Origin: Fremontodendron californicum
Taxonomy: Eukaryota; Streptophyta; Magnoliopsida; Malvales; Malvaceae
Direction of reading: 5' to 3'
Assembly: GCA_030761205.1 (NCBI GenBank)
Contig: JAULJL010000032.1
Location: forward strand, 9,429,134-9,493,133
DNA length: 64,000 nucleotides
The notes under the pieces were generated by a model, which did no database searches, was not told where the DNA came from, and saw only the letters and a program-made list of their open reading frames with translations. Position 1 is the stretch's first letter. Every line of letters starts with the position of its first letter. Position numbers and translations under genes: made by a program. Positions 11,563 through 23,166 of this stretch are shown here, in pieces.

Positions 11563-14251
11563 CAATCTCAGAACTATGGTTTTCATGAAAATGCAAGTAG
11601 TATAATTCATGTTCCTGGCTCAAGTAACACAGAGCATGGTGGTGCAGGTTCTTCCAGAACACATGAGTTTGACCATGATAAAAGGCCACCGGGTGAAATA
11701 GAGAAAGATGTGGATGATGATGGGTCCGAGTCTGAATACATTGATTCAGATTATCCTGGTAGCTATAAACCAACAAGTGATGACTCTGATACTGATGATG
11801 CACAAAGAGTGAGGTCAAGGGGCTTGCATTACAACTCCAATATGGGCATTCAAGGCTTCTTTGTGGGCCAAATATTTAAGGATCCTGCTCAGTTCAAGGT
11901 AGCTCTTAATGATTATTCTTCGAATAAGCAATTTGCATATTGCTATAAAAAGAATGATAAATTAAGGGTGAGAGCAAAGTGTGCTGCTAAAGTTGTATGT
12001 GGAGATACTAGCATCGAGACATGGAAATGACAATTCATTCAGGGTGAAGACCTATTATTCAGACCATTCGTGCTTACATACGACTCAAAACAAAAGAGTG
12101 ACAGCCAAGGTCATAGCAACGAAGTTAAGAGATGACATTACAAAGATACCTTTCATGAAAGACAGACATGTATGGGCATTAGTGAGGCAGAAATTAGGTG
12201 TCATTGTTAATATCTGGAAAGCGAGGAGAGCAAAACTTGGATTGAAGAAGAAGATCCAAGAGAGTTACATAGAGAAGTTTAGTAGACTGAGAGAATATTG
12301 TGATGAGCTCTGTGAAACTAATCCTGATAGTACTGTGAAATTGGAAGTTGATAGTCCTACAGCAGATTCATCAGCAGTATTCCATCGGATGTATACATGG
12401 TTTAAAGCTGTGAAAGATAATTTGGAGAAGGATGCAGACCCATAATTGGATTAGATGGGTGTTTTTTGAAGGGTTATGTTAAAGGATAGTTACTAGTAGC
12501 TGTTGGCAGAGATGGAAACAACCAAATGTTCCCTTTAGCATGGGCTGTTATAGTTGGAGTGGAAAACACAGATAGTTGGAAATGGTTTTTAGAATTATTG
12601 ATGAATGATATTGACATCACCGAGGGTAATGGATGGGCAGTAATGAGTGTCATGAAAAATGTATATGTACTGAAATTTAATAATTTGTAATAAGTAAATA
12701 TATGGTAGATTTTTAATATCTTTTTTTTATATAAACTTGTAGGGTCTTCTTAGGTTTATTAATGACCTTTTTCTTTTTGTGGAGCAAAGAATGTGTGCTA
12801 GACGCATATATGCTAGATAGGGCAAAAGATTTAGAGACCCGACATTAAAATTGCAATTCTAGATCTGTGCAAGATCAACTAACCAACGAGAATTCTTGAA
12901 GCAAATAGAAGTTATGAAAAACCAAAATGAGGCTGCTCATGATTACTTGAAGGTAAATTGGAATCCATTGTACTGGTCACAAGCTTTCTTCTATGATATC
13001 TCCAAATATGATATGATTGATAATAATATGTGTGAGACTTTCAATGGAGTGATAATAGAAGCAAGATGCAAGCCTATTATTTTTATGCTAGAAGATATTA
13101 AGATATATGTTATGAGGAGATTGGTGAGGAATATGCAGTTGGGTAGGACTTGGAATAGTGATTATGGGCCTCGAATTTTATCAAGATTAGATAAGTCTAG
13201 GGTGTTAGCATCAAAATAGGAAGTTCATTGGAATGGAGGAATATTTCATGAAGTCTTCTATGAGAGTCCTGAAACAAATATCTGAGAAAGCTACGTAGTT
13301 TGCATCAGTAGGGGTACATGTACTTGTAGGGGTTGGGATATTAGTGGAGTACCTTGTCCACATGCTTTCAGTGCCATCGTGTATGAAGGAAATGACCCAA
13401 AAAATCATTTGGATCTTTGTTTTAAAAGACAACAGTATTTGAAAGCATATCAACATATGTTGCATCCTGTCAAAGGTCCAATGTTTTGGCCTAAGAATAA
13501 TGCAGAGCTGATATTGGCCCCGACTATAAAGAAACAATTTGGAAGACCACAAAAACAAAGGAGAAGAGAAGAATAGAATAGAGGGTAGTAAGAAGACAAA
13601 GTTGTCAAGGGTAGGAAGAAAAATAAAGTGTGGTATTTGCAAGCAAGAAGGTCACAATAGGACAAGATGTCCAATGTTGCCAGAAGCAAACTGCCCAAAT
13701 CCCCCAAGTTTGCAGGTAACTAATAACAGAAATTGTTGTTAATATTATGCTTGTTGAATATTATGTTTTGACCCATGCACCTTTTACATTGCTTTTGTAG
13801 AAATGTAGAAACAAAATGAAAGCCCAGGCACTCGAGCCCTTATCCATAAATGCAAGTCAATCTTCACAGAAGAGTCAAAAACAGACACAAAACCCGCCCA
13901 ATGTTTTATATATTTTAAACGTAAGCTACTAATTACTTTGGTTTATATTATGTAATACTTATTATTCAATGAAATAATATTTTAATATAGGTTGGAAGAC
14001 CAAATCAATTGTTTGTTTCAAGTGGTACAAGAACAAAACATGTCATTACAAGAAAACAGCTATTGGTGAGAACATTTGCTTGGGTTAAAAATCAAAAGAT
14101 GGGATTCTTTTGTTGGACGCTAGTATATTGTGTTTTGCTTCTAATAACACAGGATGCAAGGCGAAAAAAGGAAAACAATACCACTTTCAAGTCTTCTGAT
14201 AATTTGGTAGGGAAAGATGTGCCAACATCCTCTAAAGGAAATGATAGTTAA
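11563..14251 (+). pseudogene. MULE (MuDR-type) transposase, main body
   Basis: In order: an acidic stretch (DVDDDGSESEYIDSDYP); the MuDR DNA-binding domain (FVGQIFKDPAQFKVALNDYS, then RAKC); after a frame change at 12030, HSCLHTTQNKRVTAKVIA; the MULE catalytic domain (GLDGCFLKGYVKG near 12445, FPLAWAVIVGVENTDSWKWF), holding the first catalytic Asp; an IDNNMCETFNGVI block near 13020; a CxCx(n)CxH SWIM zinc finger (CTCRGWDISGVPCPHAFSAI near 13318); and a CCHC knuckle (CGICKQEGHNRTRC, about 13628-13669). A possible intron follows near 13712-13800, then a weakly coding tail to 14251. It is broken by stops and frameshifts at about 12028, 12445, 12490, 13218 and 13285. Confidence 0.85.
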
Positions 14252-14269
14252 ATGTGTTTTTTTGTTTGT

Positions 14270-14762
14270 TTGACAGTGCAGTGAAGTATTTATTGTGGAC
14301 AATGCAGTGCAGCTTTTGTTATGGATAGTGCAGCGCAGTGCAGTCCTAGTATCATGCTGAATTTAAGTTTGTAATTTCTAGTTGTGTAGTTTTTTGTTAT
14401 GGATAATGCAGTGCAGTTTTTATTATGGACAATGCTGTGCAGTTTATTATTATGGACAATGTAGTGCAGTTTTTGTTATAGACAATGCAGTGCAGCTTTT
14501 ATTATCATGCTGAATTTAAGTTTGTAATTTTTAGTTGTGTAGTTTTTGTTATGGACAGTGCAGTGCAGTTTTTATTATAGACAATGCAGTGCAATTTTTG
14601 TTATGGGCAATGCAGTGCAATTTTTATTATCATGTAGAATTTAAGTTTGTAATTTCTAGTTGTGCAATTTTTGTTATGGACAGTGCAGTACCGTTTTTAT
14701 TATAGACAATACAGTGCAATTTTTGTTGTGGACAATGCAATGCAGTTTGTAAAAGGCTATGC
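14270..14762. repeat. GCAGTGCAG-rich short tandem repeats in MULE
   Basis: About a dozen variants of 'GACAATGCAGTGCAGTTTTT' (unit roughly 28-32 bp, TTGTTATGGA or TTATTATAGA spacers). They are interrupted three times by a longer block ATCATGCTGAATTTAAGTTT, which gives a higher-order repeat of about 130-140 bp. Lies just past the transposase stop. Confidence 0.8.
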
Positions 14763-15008
14763 TTAGTTGCAAATTTAAGCATTTTCTTGGAATGTCACTA
14801 TGAAAAACCTATAATTTTCCAATTACTTGCAAGTCCATCTAAATAACAGAAATGTTTAACCTACAAAATGTTTCAAATAACAAAGGCATTTATTTTCCTA
14901 ACATTGCTACACTAATTTGTTCATTTAGGCCTAATTTTAACGAACAAAAAATAAGACAAATCCATAACTACTAACATACAGCATAAATGTTTATGGGAGG
15001 CTTAACAA

Positions 15009-15616
15009 TCAACTTTGTTTTCCTTTATCTCCCATGTAAGTAAAAAACAAAAAGAACAAAAAAGCAAATGTAAATATGAAAGTCATCTTATATAATTTCT
15101 TCTCTTTAGCTCTTTTATCTCCAACCTTTGTGGCAACTTCCAACTTCTGTTGTAATACTTCCACCTCGGTTCTCAGAGTGCCAATTTTTTCATACAAATC
15201 TTCATTAGTCGACAACTTCAATGATATTTGCCTCATCGCTCTGTTTTCAGCTATTAAGTCTATATTTTCTCTTGCAATTACCTTGTAATAATCTCTTAAA
15301 TTCATTATCATTTCTCTTGCTCGTATATTATCAACAGGACTATCGTGCCAACGAAAAAAGCCACAACCACCAACCTATGCAAATATTCAAAAAAACATAT
15401 ATCACTTAAATTATTCATAAAAATTTAACATATTATTAAATAACTAAATGAAACAACAACCAAGAAAGAAACCTTATAATTTCCACATCTATAAAATCTA
15501 CGACCTACATTTGAATTCTTCCATGATGTTTGCCTAGGAGCTTTCATACCACAATGGCAAAACACCGGCGAACCCTTGTAATTAAAAGGATCTTCAAAAT
15601 TTGGAGGATTACTCAT
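15009..15616 (-). CDS. GRF zinc-finger, coiled-coil, membrane-anchored protein of the MULE (two exons)
   Basis: Exon 1 (15616-15473) encodes MSNPPNFEDPF, then CHCGMKAPRQTSWKNSNVGR and RFYRC. Exon 2 (15374-15009) continues VGGCGFFRWHDS, a coiled coil (RENIDLIAENRAMRQ...EVEVLQQKLEVATK) and a hydrophobic segment near the end (FIFTFAFLFFLFFTY). Together this is a complete GRF zinc finger (C-x-C, GRRFYxC, CxFFxW), split by an intron with GT at 15472 and AG at 15375. The product is 169 residues from the ATG at 15616; six more codons are open upstream but start with TTG. GRF fingers bind single-stranded nucleic acid in other proteins; the plant single-GRF, coiled-coil, TM arrangement is widespread and of unknown role. 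Lies inside the TIRs, convergent to the transposase. No stop is seen in it, unlike the transposase. Captured host gene or MULE accessory gene both fit. Confidence 0.72.
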
Positions 15617-15639
15617 ATCCAAATATGGATTCAAGTACC

Positions 15640-16305
15640 TAAATAAATCAATAAATTAAATAAAATGTCGATAGAAAATATTGCTCCATATTTCGATAAA
15701 TATTTTTTTTCCAATAAATTGAAAAACTTGCTATAATCTCAACTAGGTGCTATCAATAACCAACTAGAAATCCAGCATTATGAGAGTATAGACTCACATA
15801 AACCCCAAGCAATATATAAAAATTGATTAACAAGATCTCTAGATATGTTCTGTAAATCAATTATGCTTGGAATGAACAATGTTAGTAATTAATCAAGAGA
15901 GAGAAGTCAGTGACATCCTTTGCAACAAAGCTACAAGGTTCATTATAAGGACTATTTACCAATATAGAGAGATTACCATTGGAAAAAAAAGGACATCCAA
16001 TGCGAAAATGTTCATAAACACAAATCAAAATGAAAACAAGCTAAGACGATTGGACTTGCATAAGAAGCCAATTTAAAAAGTAATGCCATTGTTAGGCTAG
16101 CTTATCTATCGATAACCCATTAACATAGCAAACTTTGTTTACTTTGATTTGATGTAATAAAGTAGGCAGATTTCCAAAAGAGATAGCTAAATACTAATGC
16201 AAATTCCTGCTTAGATGATTTCACTGTAATTTTAGAAGCTTTTTTTCTAAACAAAAAATAAAGCGATGAATATGAGAATAAAATTAACTAAAAAAATCCC
16301 ATCTT
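15640..16305. other. MULE right-hand region, no gene seen
   Basis: AT-rich sequence upstream of the GRF gene on its strand, so its promoter and 5' UTR would be here. A 65-codon plus-strand open frame (15879-16076) shows no family features. Confidence 0.4.
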
Positions 16306-16881
16306 CTTGATCTGAAACTACACTTTTAACTAGAATTAAAGAATGCTTCTTAAATTAAAATTCACGAAATAAAATTCTAATTTTAGGGAAACCATCAAAA
16401 GAAAAGCTAATCAAGCAGAAAGTTAAGAGGGGAAAAGGGGAAAGTGAAAATGAGAGAGACCGACGTGGAGTCCAGCGCGAGAAGAGTGAGAGACGGGTTT
16501 CTTCTTGTCTTTGCCTTTGTCCTTTGTGGATTTGTAATCTTCTTCACTTTGATTTCTTTAGCAGCCTCTCTTTTGTTAGTTTAGGGTTTTGTTAGTTTAG
16601 CAGGTTTCTTCAAGACGATTTCATCTCAGGCTTTTTTTTTGTTTTACATTTTAGGCTTTTAATCTGATGTGGCAATTTAATCTGATGTGGCCAATAAAAA
16701 TATACACGTCATCAACTTAACAGATCTTACAAGCCACGTCAGCTTTTAAGTTAACACTGTTAGTAATTTTATCAAATTGCTTCAAATTTAAAAGGTAAAG
16801 GATTACTTTGCACTAATTTATAGTACAGGGACTAACTTTCCTCAGATGTTATAGTAGAGGACCCAGGAGGTACTTTGACAT
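16306..16881 (-). repeat. MULE right terminal inverted repeat
   Basis: Reverse complement of the left TIR. Outer end GGTACTTTGACA; inner edge near CTAGAATTAAAGAATG at 16330. Confidence 0.85.
16468..16524 (-). pseudogene. H2A.Z exon-1 fragment, copy in right TIR
   Basis: Minus-strand reading KDKGKDKKKPVSHSSRAGL, then CAC-GTC where CAG|GT would be expected. It keeps the RAG motif that the left copy lost, while the left copy keeps SRS. Between them every residue of the H2A.Z tail signature is present, which supports a common captured ancestor rather than chance similarity. Confidence 0.6.
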
Positions 16882-16890
16882 TTGCAAATA

Positions 16891-16964
16891 TATCAACGAC
16901 CACGCAGTATATTTCCTCCAATCCTCCCACCGTTAGTTAGCAAAATCTAAATTCGTATGTCCAA
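16891..16964. other. MULE flank
   Basis: Continuation of the pre-insertion sequence at 7311-7338. No feature recognised. Confidence 0.3.
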
Positions 16965-17905
16965 AAAATAGATGCCCAGCGTAGGCTATAGACACGTTCT
17001 ACAACTTCTTCCAACCAGAATAAGTCTGAGGCAAATAGTCGAGGTCAGCTGCCCCATCGTTCTCAAGGGAATAGGTCCAATACTAAGGGCAATCCCAGTC
17101 CACGTTCTTCAACCATTGGGCCCAATGGTTCTACTAGTCAAACAGAAGCTTTTTAGGCTACTATAAACCTGTAGTGTTCAATTTTCCCTACATAACAAGT
17201 AATCTGAAGGACAATATCCTTTATGATGGGGAACATGCTTTTGATTGGCAAAATAATCATGTCCCTAAGGACGACTTGGATTAAGTAGGGAGGTGTGTGA
17301 TCTTGACTAATATTGGCTCCAGTATTGTTGCACTTTTTGAGGTACATTGTTCATGTACTATAGATATTACTTGATTTTCTAGATTCTGACTTTGTTTGTT
17401 TTGCAGGCCCTTATTGCTCAAGTTGCTACTTATCAACAAGCTTGCGTTAATTTCAAGAAGTTGGAAGACACTGATGACCGAGTGGTTAGACGCAACAAGA
17501 AAATTAACGATCTAAAGCCTTGAAGGACAACTTGCACACTCAAAATGAGAGTCTTGAGGCTGAGAAGAAAGTAGCAAAAGAACAGGCCCAAAAAGCTGTA
17601 AAGAAACTCAGCGGTGTTCAGGTTGCCTTGGATGCATCCAATCAACGTCTAAGGACTGTAGAGGATGAAAAGAATATGGCTTTTGCTGCAGCCAACTCCA
17701 AGGTCACCAAATCAGAGCGTTTAACTCGAGAGGCTGGGATAAGTTGAAGAAGGCTAAGCAGCGTCTGGTAGAGGTACAACAGACTATAAAAAATCTACAA
17801 ACACAAGTGGCTTAGGCAGAGGCTTACACCAACTCTGTTATTGCCGTCATGAAGGATGTGCTGCTAGGTCAGCTAGCTACAGTGGGTGCAATGTTAGAGG
17901 CCTAA
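16965..17905 (+). pseudogene. Tat-type extra ORF fragment with intron: Ser/Asn-rich then coiled coil
   Basis: Reading from about 16990: a Ser/Asn/Gly-rich stretch (RSTTSSNQNKSEANSRGQ) ending in stops near 17155, then NFPYITSNLKDNILYDGEHA, and 'IVALFE' followed by a clean intron (GT at 17342, AG at 17406) and ALIAQVATYQQACVNFKKLE. A long coiled coil follows (SLEAEKKVAKEQAQKAVKKL..., NQRLRTVEDEKNMAFAAA) with stops at 17521 and 17745. It ends near 17905 after LGQLATVGAMLEA. This resembles the coiled-coil half of the extra proteins ('putative gypsy type transposon' family) that Tat-lineage retrotransposons carry, often antisense to pol. The 3' part may lie at 38976-39420, past Copia-1. Family assignment is by style of sequence only. 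Confidence 0.45.
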
Positions 17906-17914
17906 CACTTAGGA

Positions 17915-18191
17915 GGCTTGGTGGTTTGATACAACTTCTTTGATGATCATCTCTATCCAGCAAACCTTAAAGAGTTCAATTAAGATTACAGCATCTCAAA
18001 GAGGCAAGATTCTTGATCATATTCTTGCAATCTTTATTATCTTTAATCATATGTAAAAGTTTGTAAGTATGATCCTTGAGGATTTCAACTATTTTTTGTT
18101 ATTAATGTTATGTTTCCACTGCATTATTTAAATTGTTTAAGTTCTTGATTTATGCTTGTTATGTTTGAGCATGTATGCGAAATCCCCTTCA
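17915..18191 (+). repeat. Copia-1 5' LTR remnant (R/U5 end)
   Basis: The last 90 bases (TTCCACTGCATTATTTAAAT ... TTTGAGCATG ... CCCCTTCA) align with the distal end of the Copia-2 LTR (reverse complement of 42074-42170). The U3 part is missing; the left limit is uncertain. Confidence 0.55.
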
Positions 18192-18193
18192 AT

Positions 18194-18211
18194 TGGTATC
18201 AGAGCCTTGCT
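18194..18211 (+). other. Primer binding site, tRNA-iMet type
   Basis: TGGTATCAGAGCC three bases after the LTR end is the standard copia primer site, complementary to the 3' end of initiator methionine tRNA. Confidence 0.9.
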
Positions 18212-20522
18212 TATAATTTTCTTGTGATTAGCATGTTCAAAACTTGGTAATATTCAATTAGATTGAATTGTGTGTTGATTTGGCAAATTTTCTATCAAGA
18301 AAACTTTTTTTGTTTTGATGTCAAAACTAGACAGCCTTGTACACAACATGTTCTTGACATTTTAAAAAGTTTAAAACATGTTTAAAATTGATTTGATCAA
18401 TGTTTAACCTTGCTACACGATTTCATAACACAAAGGCATTAAAGAAACATGTTCTTAATTGATTTGGATTGAGTTTTGGGTCATGATTTTCAAAGAACAC
18501 AAGTGCAGGAATTTTCTGAACATCCTGTTGTATTTTGAGGTTTTTCATAATTAGACTTGTTCAAAATTTATGAATTTTTTTCTTATGGCCTAGACATGTC
18601 TATAATGATGCTGGAATTTTTTAGTGAATTTTTTATTTTTGGTTGTCGAAATCAGCTCTCAAAGATGTGCAAACTGTTTGCATGCTTGCTAGAATTTTCT
18701 GGGCAGCTTTGAGTTCTTGAATTTGATTCATGACTTGAAGGTATATTGGATAAAAATCAAATGATGAAGTGTGTGTATTGGAAACCACTTAGCCATCAAA
18801 ATAGGTGGCTTTTTGAGGAAAAAAGTTCCCCAAACTAGGGCTGCAAGCCTCAACAATATGAAAGAACAAGAGAGGCGGCAATAGCTTTGCCTTGATGAGC
18901 AAGTTTGTGTTGCACTTGCTTTAGACCTCTTGTCTTTGAAGATTAGACTTTTAGAAATTGTTCCTAGATAAATTAGAAGTCATAAAAGTTAGGATATCAC
19001 CTAACCTTTACTTATAGAAAAGTTTCCTAGTCAAATAGACTTCCTAAAGAGTTAGGAGAACACGTAGACTTTCCATAAATAAATTTTTAAATATGGTAAG
19101 TAAATTTTCTAAATATGAAAAACTAGTTTTAAATTTAAAAGAAGATTTCCAAATTAATTTTAGAAAATTTACATGTTTTGTAAAGTGTTTTATTTAAGAT
19201 AGACTTCCTAGAAGTTAGGAACTTAATTAAATTGTTTAATTAAGAGAATTGTTTTAATTCAAAGAATCCTAATCCAATTAAGTGTTTTAAGTGTTTACTT
19301 TTATTTAAGTGTTTTTTGAAAAATTGTTTTCATAAAACATGAATTGAATTAAAATTATGATTGCTAAATAATTTAAGTTATGTTTAATGAGTTAAATGAT
19401 ACTTTCCTTAAATAACACACATGATTACCAAGTGATATTGAATATGCATTTATTGATATGATTATGAAAGCATGATGGTGATTATAGACTTAGACCTTAA
19501 AATTAGATCATGGATGGTTAAATTTATTTCCTTTTGGTATTTATTTTTATAAATAGGGACTACAAGCCCTGCCTTATCTCTTTTATTTTGGAGTTGTACA
19601 TCTCTTCTCATCTAAATCCCCTCGAATGTAACTCGAGGTTTCTTACAAAATCAATGTAATAGATTTAAGATTTGATTAGAGTTTCCTAATTCCAAGATGA
19701 TGATGAAGACCATGGCACCAAGCAAGGAGATACAAGAGGTTGTCTAGAAGCCTTGTGAAGGCTTTGTATTTAATCGCTAGGAATTTGACCAACTAGTTTC
19801 CTTAGTGTCTCAAGGGAACCAGATTTAGATAAAGTCAATAATTATCACAGTAGTTGGCATATGATAGATTTATTTTTGAAGTTTATATTTGTGATATATG
19901 AATGAAAATGCTATGCATGATAAATAATATATCAATGAGACTTATTAAATAAGGAAATGCCTTATACCAATATTAAGTCAAAGATATCAATGATTTGATA
20001 TACATGCCTTCCATTTTCTTAGAAATATAAGCAGAGTTCCTTTAATCGGAGGCTTGTTGAGTCACTCAAGGCCAAAATTTTACACGAATATCTTTGAGCT
20101 ATGTAAGATGGGTCTTTACTTGACTAATGCTATGCTGTCCGGATGCGTAGTAACTTGACCCTATAAGCATTAGAGGCAATGGTTAGGTGAAATGCATATG
20201 ATGTATTTAGATAAAGAGTTGTCACCTAACTGATCTAGGAGTTGTATAGAGATACAAGTTGTAAGCTATGTTACCTACCTAATTAGTTATATGATGGTTT
20301 GTCAAGTCACTCAAGGTTAAAATAGGTTGAAAGGGGTCCTAGCTGACTAAGAAGTTTAAAAGTTAAATTTCTTCAAGTAATAGGTGAGGGCTTTTATTTT
20401 GATAAAAATAGTGAAGGTAATTATTAAGATTTAAAACCTTGTCTTGATAATTTTATTTCATTCATTATAACTTATATGTTTGTTGATTTGCATATAGGAT
20501 ATAAATCATCATTTCAAATAAC
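18212..20522 (+). other. Copia-1 leader, 2.3 kb, non-coding
   Basis: AT-rich and with no open frame of note. The part 19680-20520 matches the reverse complement of 46680-47498, so it belongs to the element family. Unusually long for a copia leader. Confidence 0.6.
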
Positions 20523-21137
20523 ATGTCACTCTGTAGCATTCTAGATGCAAAGAAACTTATTGGCCCAAATTTCCTTGATTGGTTTCTCAATATTAAGAGT
20601 GTTTTAAAGCAAGAAAGAAAGTAATATGTCCTTGATGAGGAAATCCATGATATCCCTGCTGAGGACGCTGATGAAGAAGTTAAGGAAGCCTATAGGATCT
20701 TCATGGAAAATCTTCAACAAGCCACATGTGTGATGTTGGTTAGTATGGCTCCTGACCTTCAAAAGCAGCATGAGACCATGAATGCTCAGGAAATCATCTT
20801 GAACCTTAGAGAACTGTTCTCTAAAAGAAAGTCGCATTGAGAGGTTTGACATCTGTAAGGAACTGTTCCTAGCTAGGATGCCTGATGGTAGCTAAGTAAG
20901 ACCTCATGCGCTTAAGATGATAGGATGTTTTAGTAGACTTGGTCAACTGGATGGGTTATGGATGATGACCTTAGTATCGACTTAGTGCTTGCTTCTCTAC
21001 CTGAACGATATTCACAATTTGTGATGAATTTCAACATGAACCACTTAGACGCAACCTTGCCAGGTTTGTTGAATATGCTTTCACAAGCCAAGAAGACCAT
21101 AATGAAAGAGAAAGGTTCCATCAACCTTGTTTCCACC
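20523..21137 (+). pseudogene. Copia-1 gag, first piece (UBN2-type)
   Basis: Starts at ATG 20523 (MSLCSILDAKKLIGPNFLDW) and runs through IPAEDADEEVKEAYRIFMEN, a region of stops at 20830-20945, then DDLSIDLVLASLPERYSQFV and NMNHLDATLPGLLNMLSQAK. This is the capsid-type gag of Tork/TNT-like copia elements (the 'LP..Y..FV..Y' block is typical). Cut at 21137 by element A; the last five bases are its target duplication. Confidence 0.85.
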
Positions 21138-23166
21138 TGATGCACCCAAAAGAGTGTATCTTATTTAACCTTGCACTAAAAATATAAATTGTAAGTATAG
21201 TAGTTAGCAAGGGTCGAGTCCTCAGGGATTGGGTTTTAGTTTATAATTTAATAGTTTAAAACTTAAATTCAAGAACAATAAAAGAAAAGGGGTTTTTGAA
21301 GCCAGATTTAAACTAAAGTAAATAATAAGAAGAAGATGCAAGGCGGTATAACCAGCCAATAAAAATATATATACTAAATTAGGCGGTATAACCAGCCAAT
21401 AAAAATATATATACTAAATTAGGCGGTATAACCAGCCAATAAAAGTAAAACAAAGTTAATATACAAATTAGGCGGTATAACCAGCCAATAAAAATAAATA
21501 TACTTTTAAAAATAAGCAAACTAGAAAAGTAAGAAAACAAGTAAGTAAGAAGAATCAAATATGAAAAATATGGTTAAGGTTTCATTCTCCACCACTAGAC
21601 ATCATTAAGAATCAATTTCAGATCTATCAATATCAACCAACTATCAAAGTTAACAACCGTAGATAACAACAAGCTCTGTTACCCCAATCTTTCCTTAGTT
21701 TGTCGTTAAATAGAACAAGCTCTCTATTTAATCTCTAACCATTAAACAACCTAGAATAAGCTCTCTAAATTCAATTTAATGGCAGCTTTATGATGAGAAA
21801 GATAGGTTGATCTAAGCAACAAACACATAAGCTCGGATTGTTCAACTTAGGTTATGTTCCACTTTGCAATTATTGAAAACTTGACCATAATCATTAATCA
21901 CAAATTGCCACTTATGAATAGGAAATCAAGACAATTACACGGATCAAGACTCCTAAACTAGCAATAGATAATTATCAAGATCTATCTAGTTGTACACCTA
22001 AATAAATCTAGACAACATCATGAACAATTCTTGTAGAAGAACATAAGCAACTTTGATAGAAAATTAATGATAGATAGAATCTGAAAATCAATCACAAAAC
22101 ATGTCTAGGGCTTTGAAATCACCCTTAACCAAATAGAAGTTTAGCCTAGCATAGGCATTATAAACATAAACATAAAATTAAAGAAAATCTAAGAAGAAAA
22201 TAAAAGAAAGAAAGAAGAAGAGGAAGAATATTAATTATCCAACCTCTTGCTCTCTCTAAAGAAAAAGAAAACTAGAGAAAAGAAAGAAGAAGAAAACTTA
22301 GAGAATTTTATTAAAATGGCTAATATCCTACCTATGTACAATATGATCCCTTACAATCATCCAAGGCCCTCTATTTATACACATTTTGGAGGGCTAAATG
22401 ACAAGAGACAAGCTTTACAAATTTCAAAGGTAGGTATATGATGATTTTGATCAGCCAACTTGATGGTCGATTTCTTCATTATTGGAGGCCTGATCTGATC
22501 ACATGGTCTCCTAGACAAAGGTTCCCCTATCAGTTACGGAACCATAGCCGTTGAAATCAGCTCATTTGCTGATGTGGTTAAGCAGATATGGGCAAAATAC
22601 GAAAACATGTCAGCACAGACTTCATTGCACATCAGCCACATTGATGGTCGATTTCTTCAATATTGGATGCCTGATCTGATCACATGGTCTTCTAGACAAA
22701 GGTTGCACTATCAGTTACGGAACCATAGCCATTAGAATCAGCTCATTTGCTGATGTGTATAAGAAGATACGGGCATAATACGAAAACATGTCAGCACAGA
22801 CGTCATTGCACATCAGCCAACTTGATGGTCGATTTCGCTAGGGAAAACGACTCCGTTTTAAGATGTGTAAAACATGAAAAAGATAGATATGCCTCTTAGC
22901 TTTGCATGGCTACCAATTGCAGCCTTATTGCTTCAGTGAAACTCGAGATATAGCTGATATGGCAAAAGGTGTCGGAACTGAAACTGAACTGGATTTGCCC
23001 TTAATTCTAGTAATCTGAAATCACTCAAAGAAACTTGTGAAAAACACCAAAATACATAAAAATATAAAAGATCATAAACACAATTAGACTAAACAATAAT
23101 AACTCGTATTTGACACAAAACATTAATAAAACATAACTAAAAACTATATAATTATACGAGTTATCA
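21138..23166 (-). repeat. Element A 3' LTR
   Basis: Minus sense TGATAACTCG...GGGTGCATCA. TATAAATA on the minus strand at 22372-22379. Four copies of GGCTGGTTATACCGCC (plus-strand starts 21342, 21382, 21422, 21471). A diverged internal duplication occurs at 22446-22820, where CATCAGCCAACTTGATGGTC-type blocks repeat with a period near 185 bp. Confidence 0.92.

Larger units (their letters stand above)
7339..16881 (+). mobile_element. Mutator-like DNA transposon (MULE) with long TIRs
   Basis: Bounded by inverted repeats of about 565-575 bp that begin GTCAAAGTACCT and flanked by a near-perfect 9-bp target duplication (CTGCAAATA at 7330-7338, TTGCAAATA at 16882-16890), as expected for MULEs. Inside on the plus strand is a decayed MuDR-type transposase; on the minus strand is a GRF zinc-finger gene. 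A solo gypsy LTR (9523-11557) later landed in the transposase. Without it the element is about 7.5 kb. The transposase has several stops, so the element can no longer move by itself. Confidence 0.85.

Noticed and set aside
11555..11818. 87-codon minus-strand open frame spanning the solo LTR edge
   Set aside because: Starts inside the MULE transposase antisense and ends in the LTR; an accident of the insertion.
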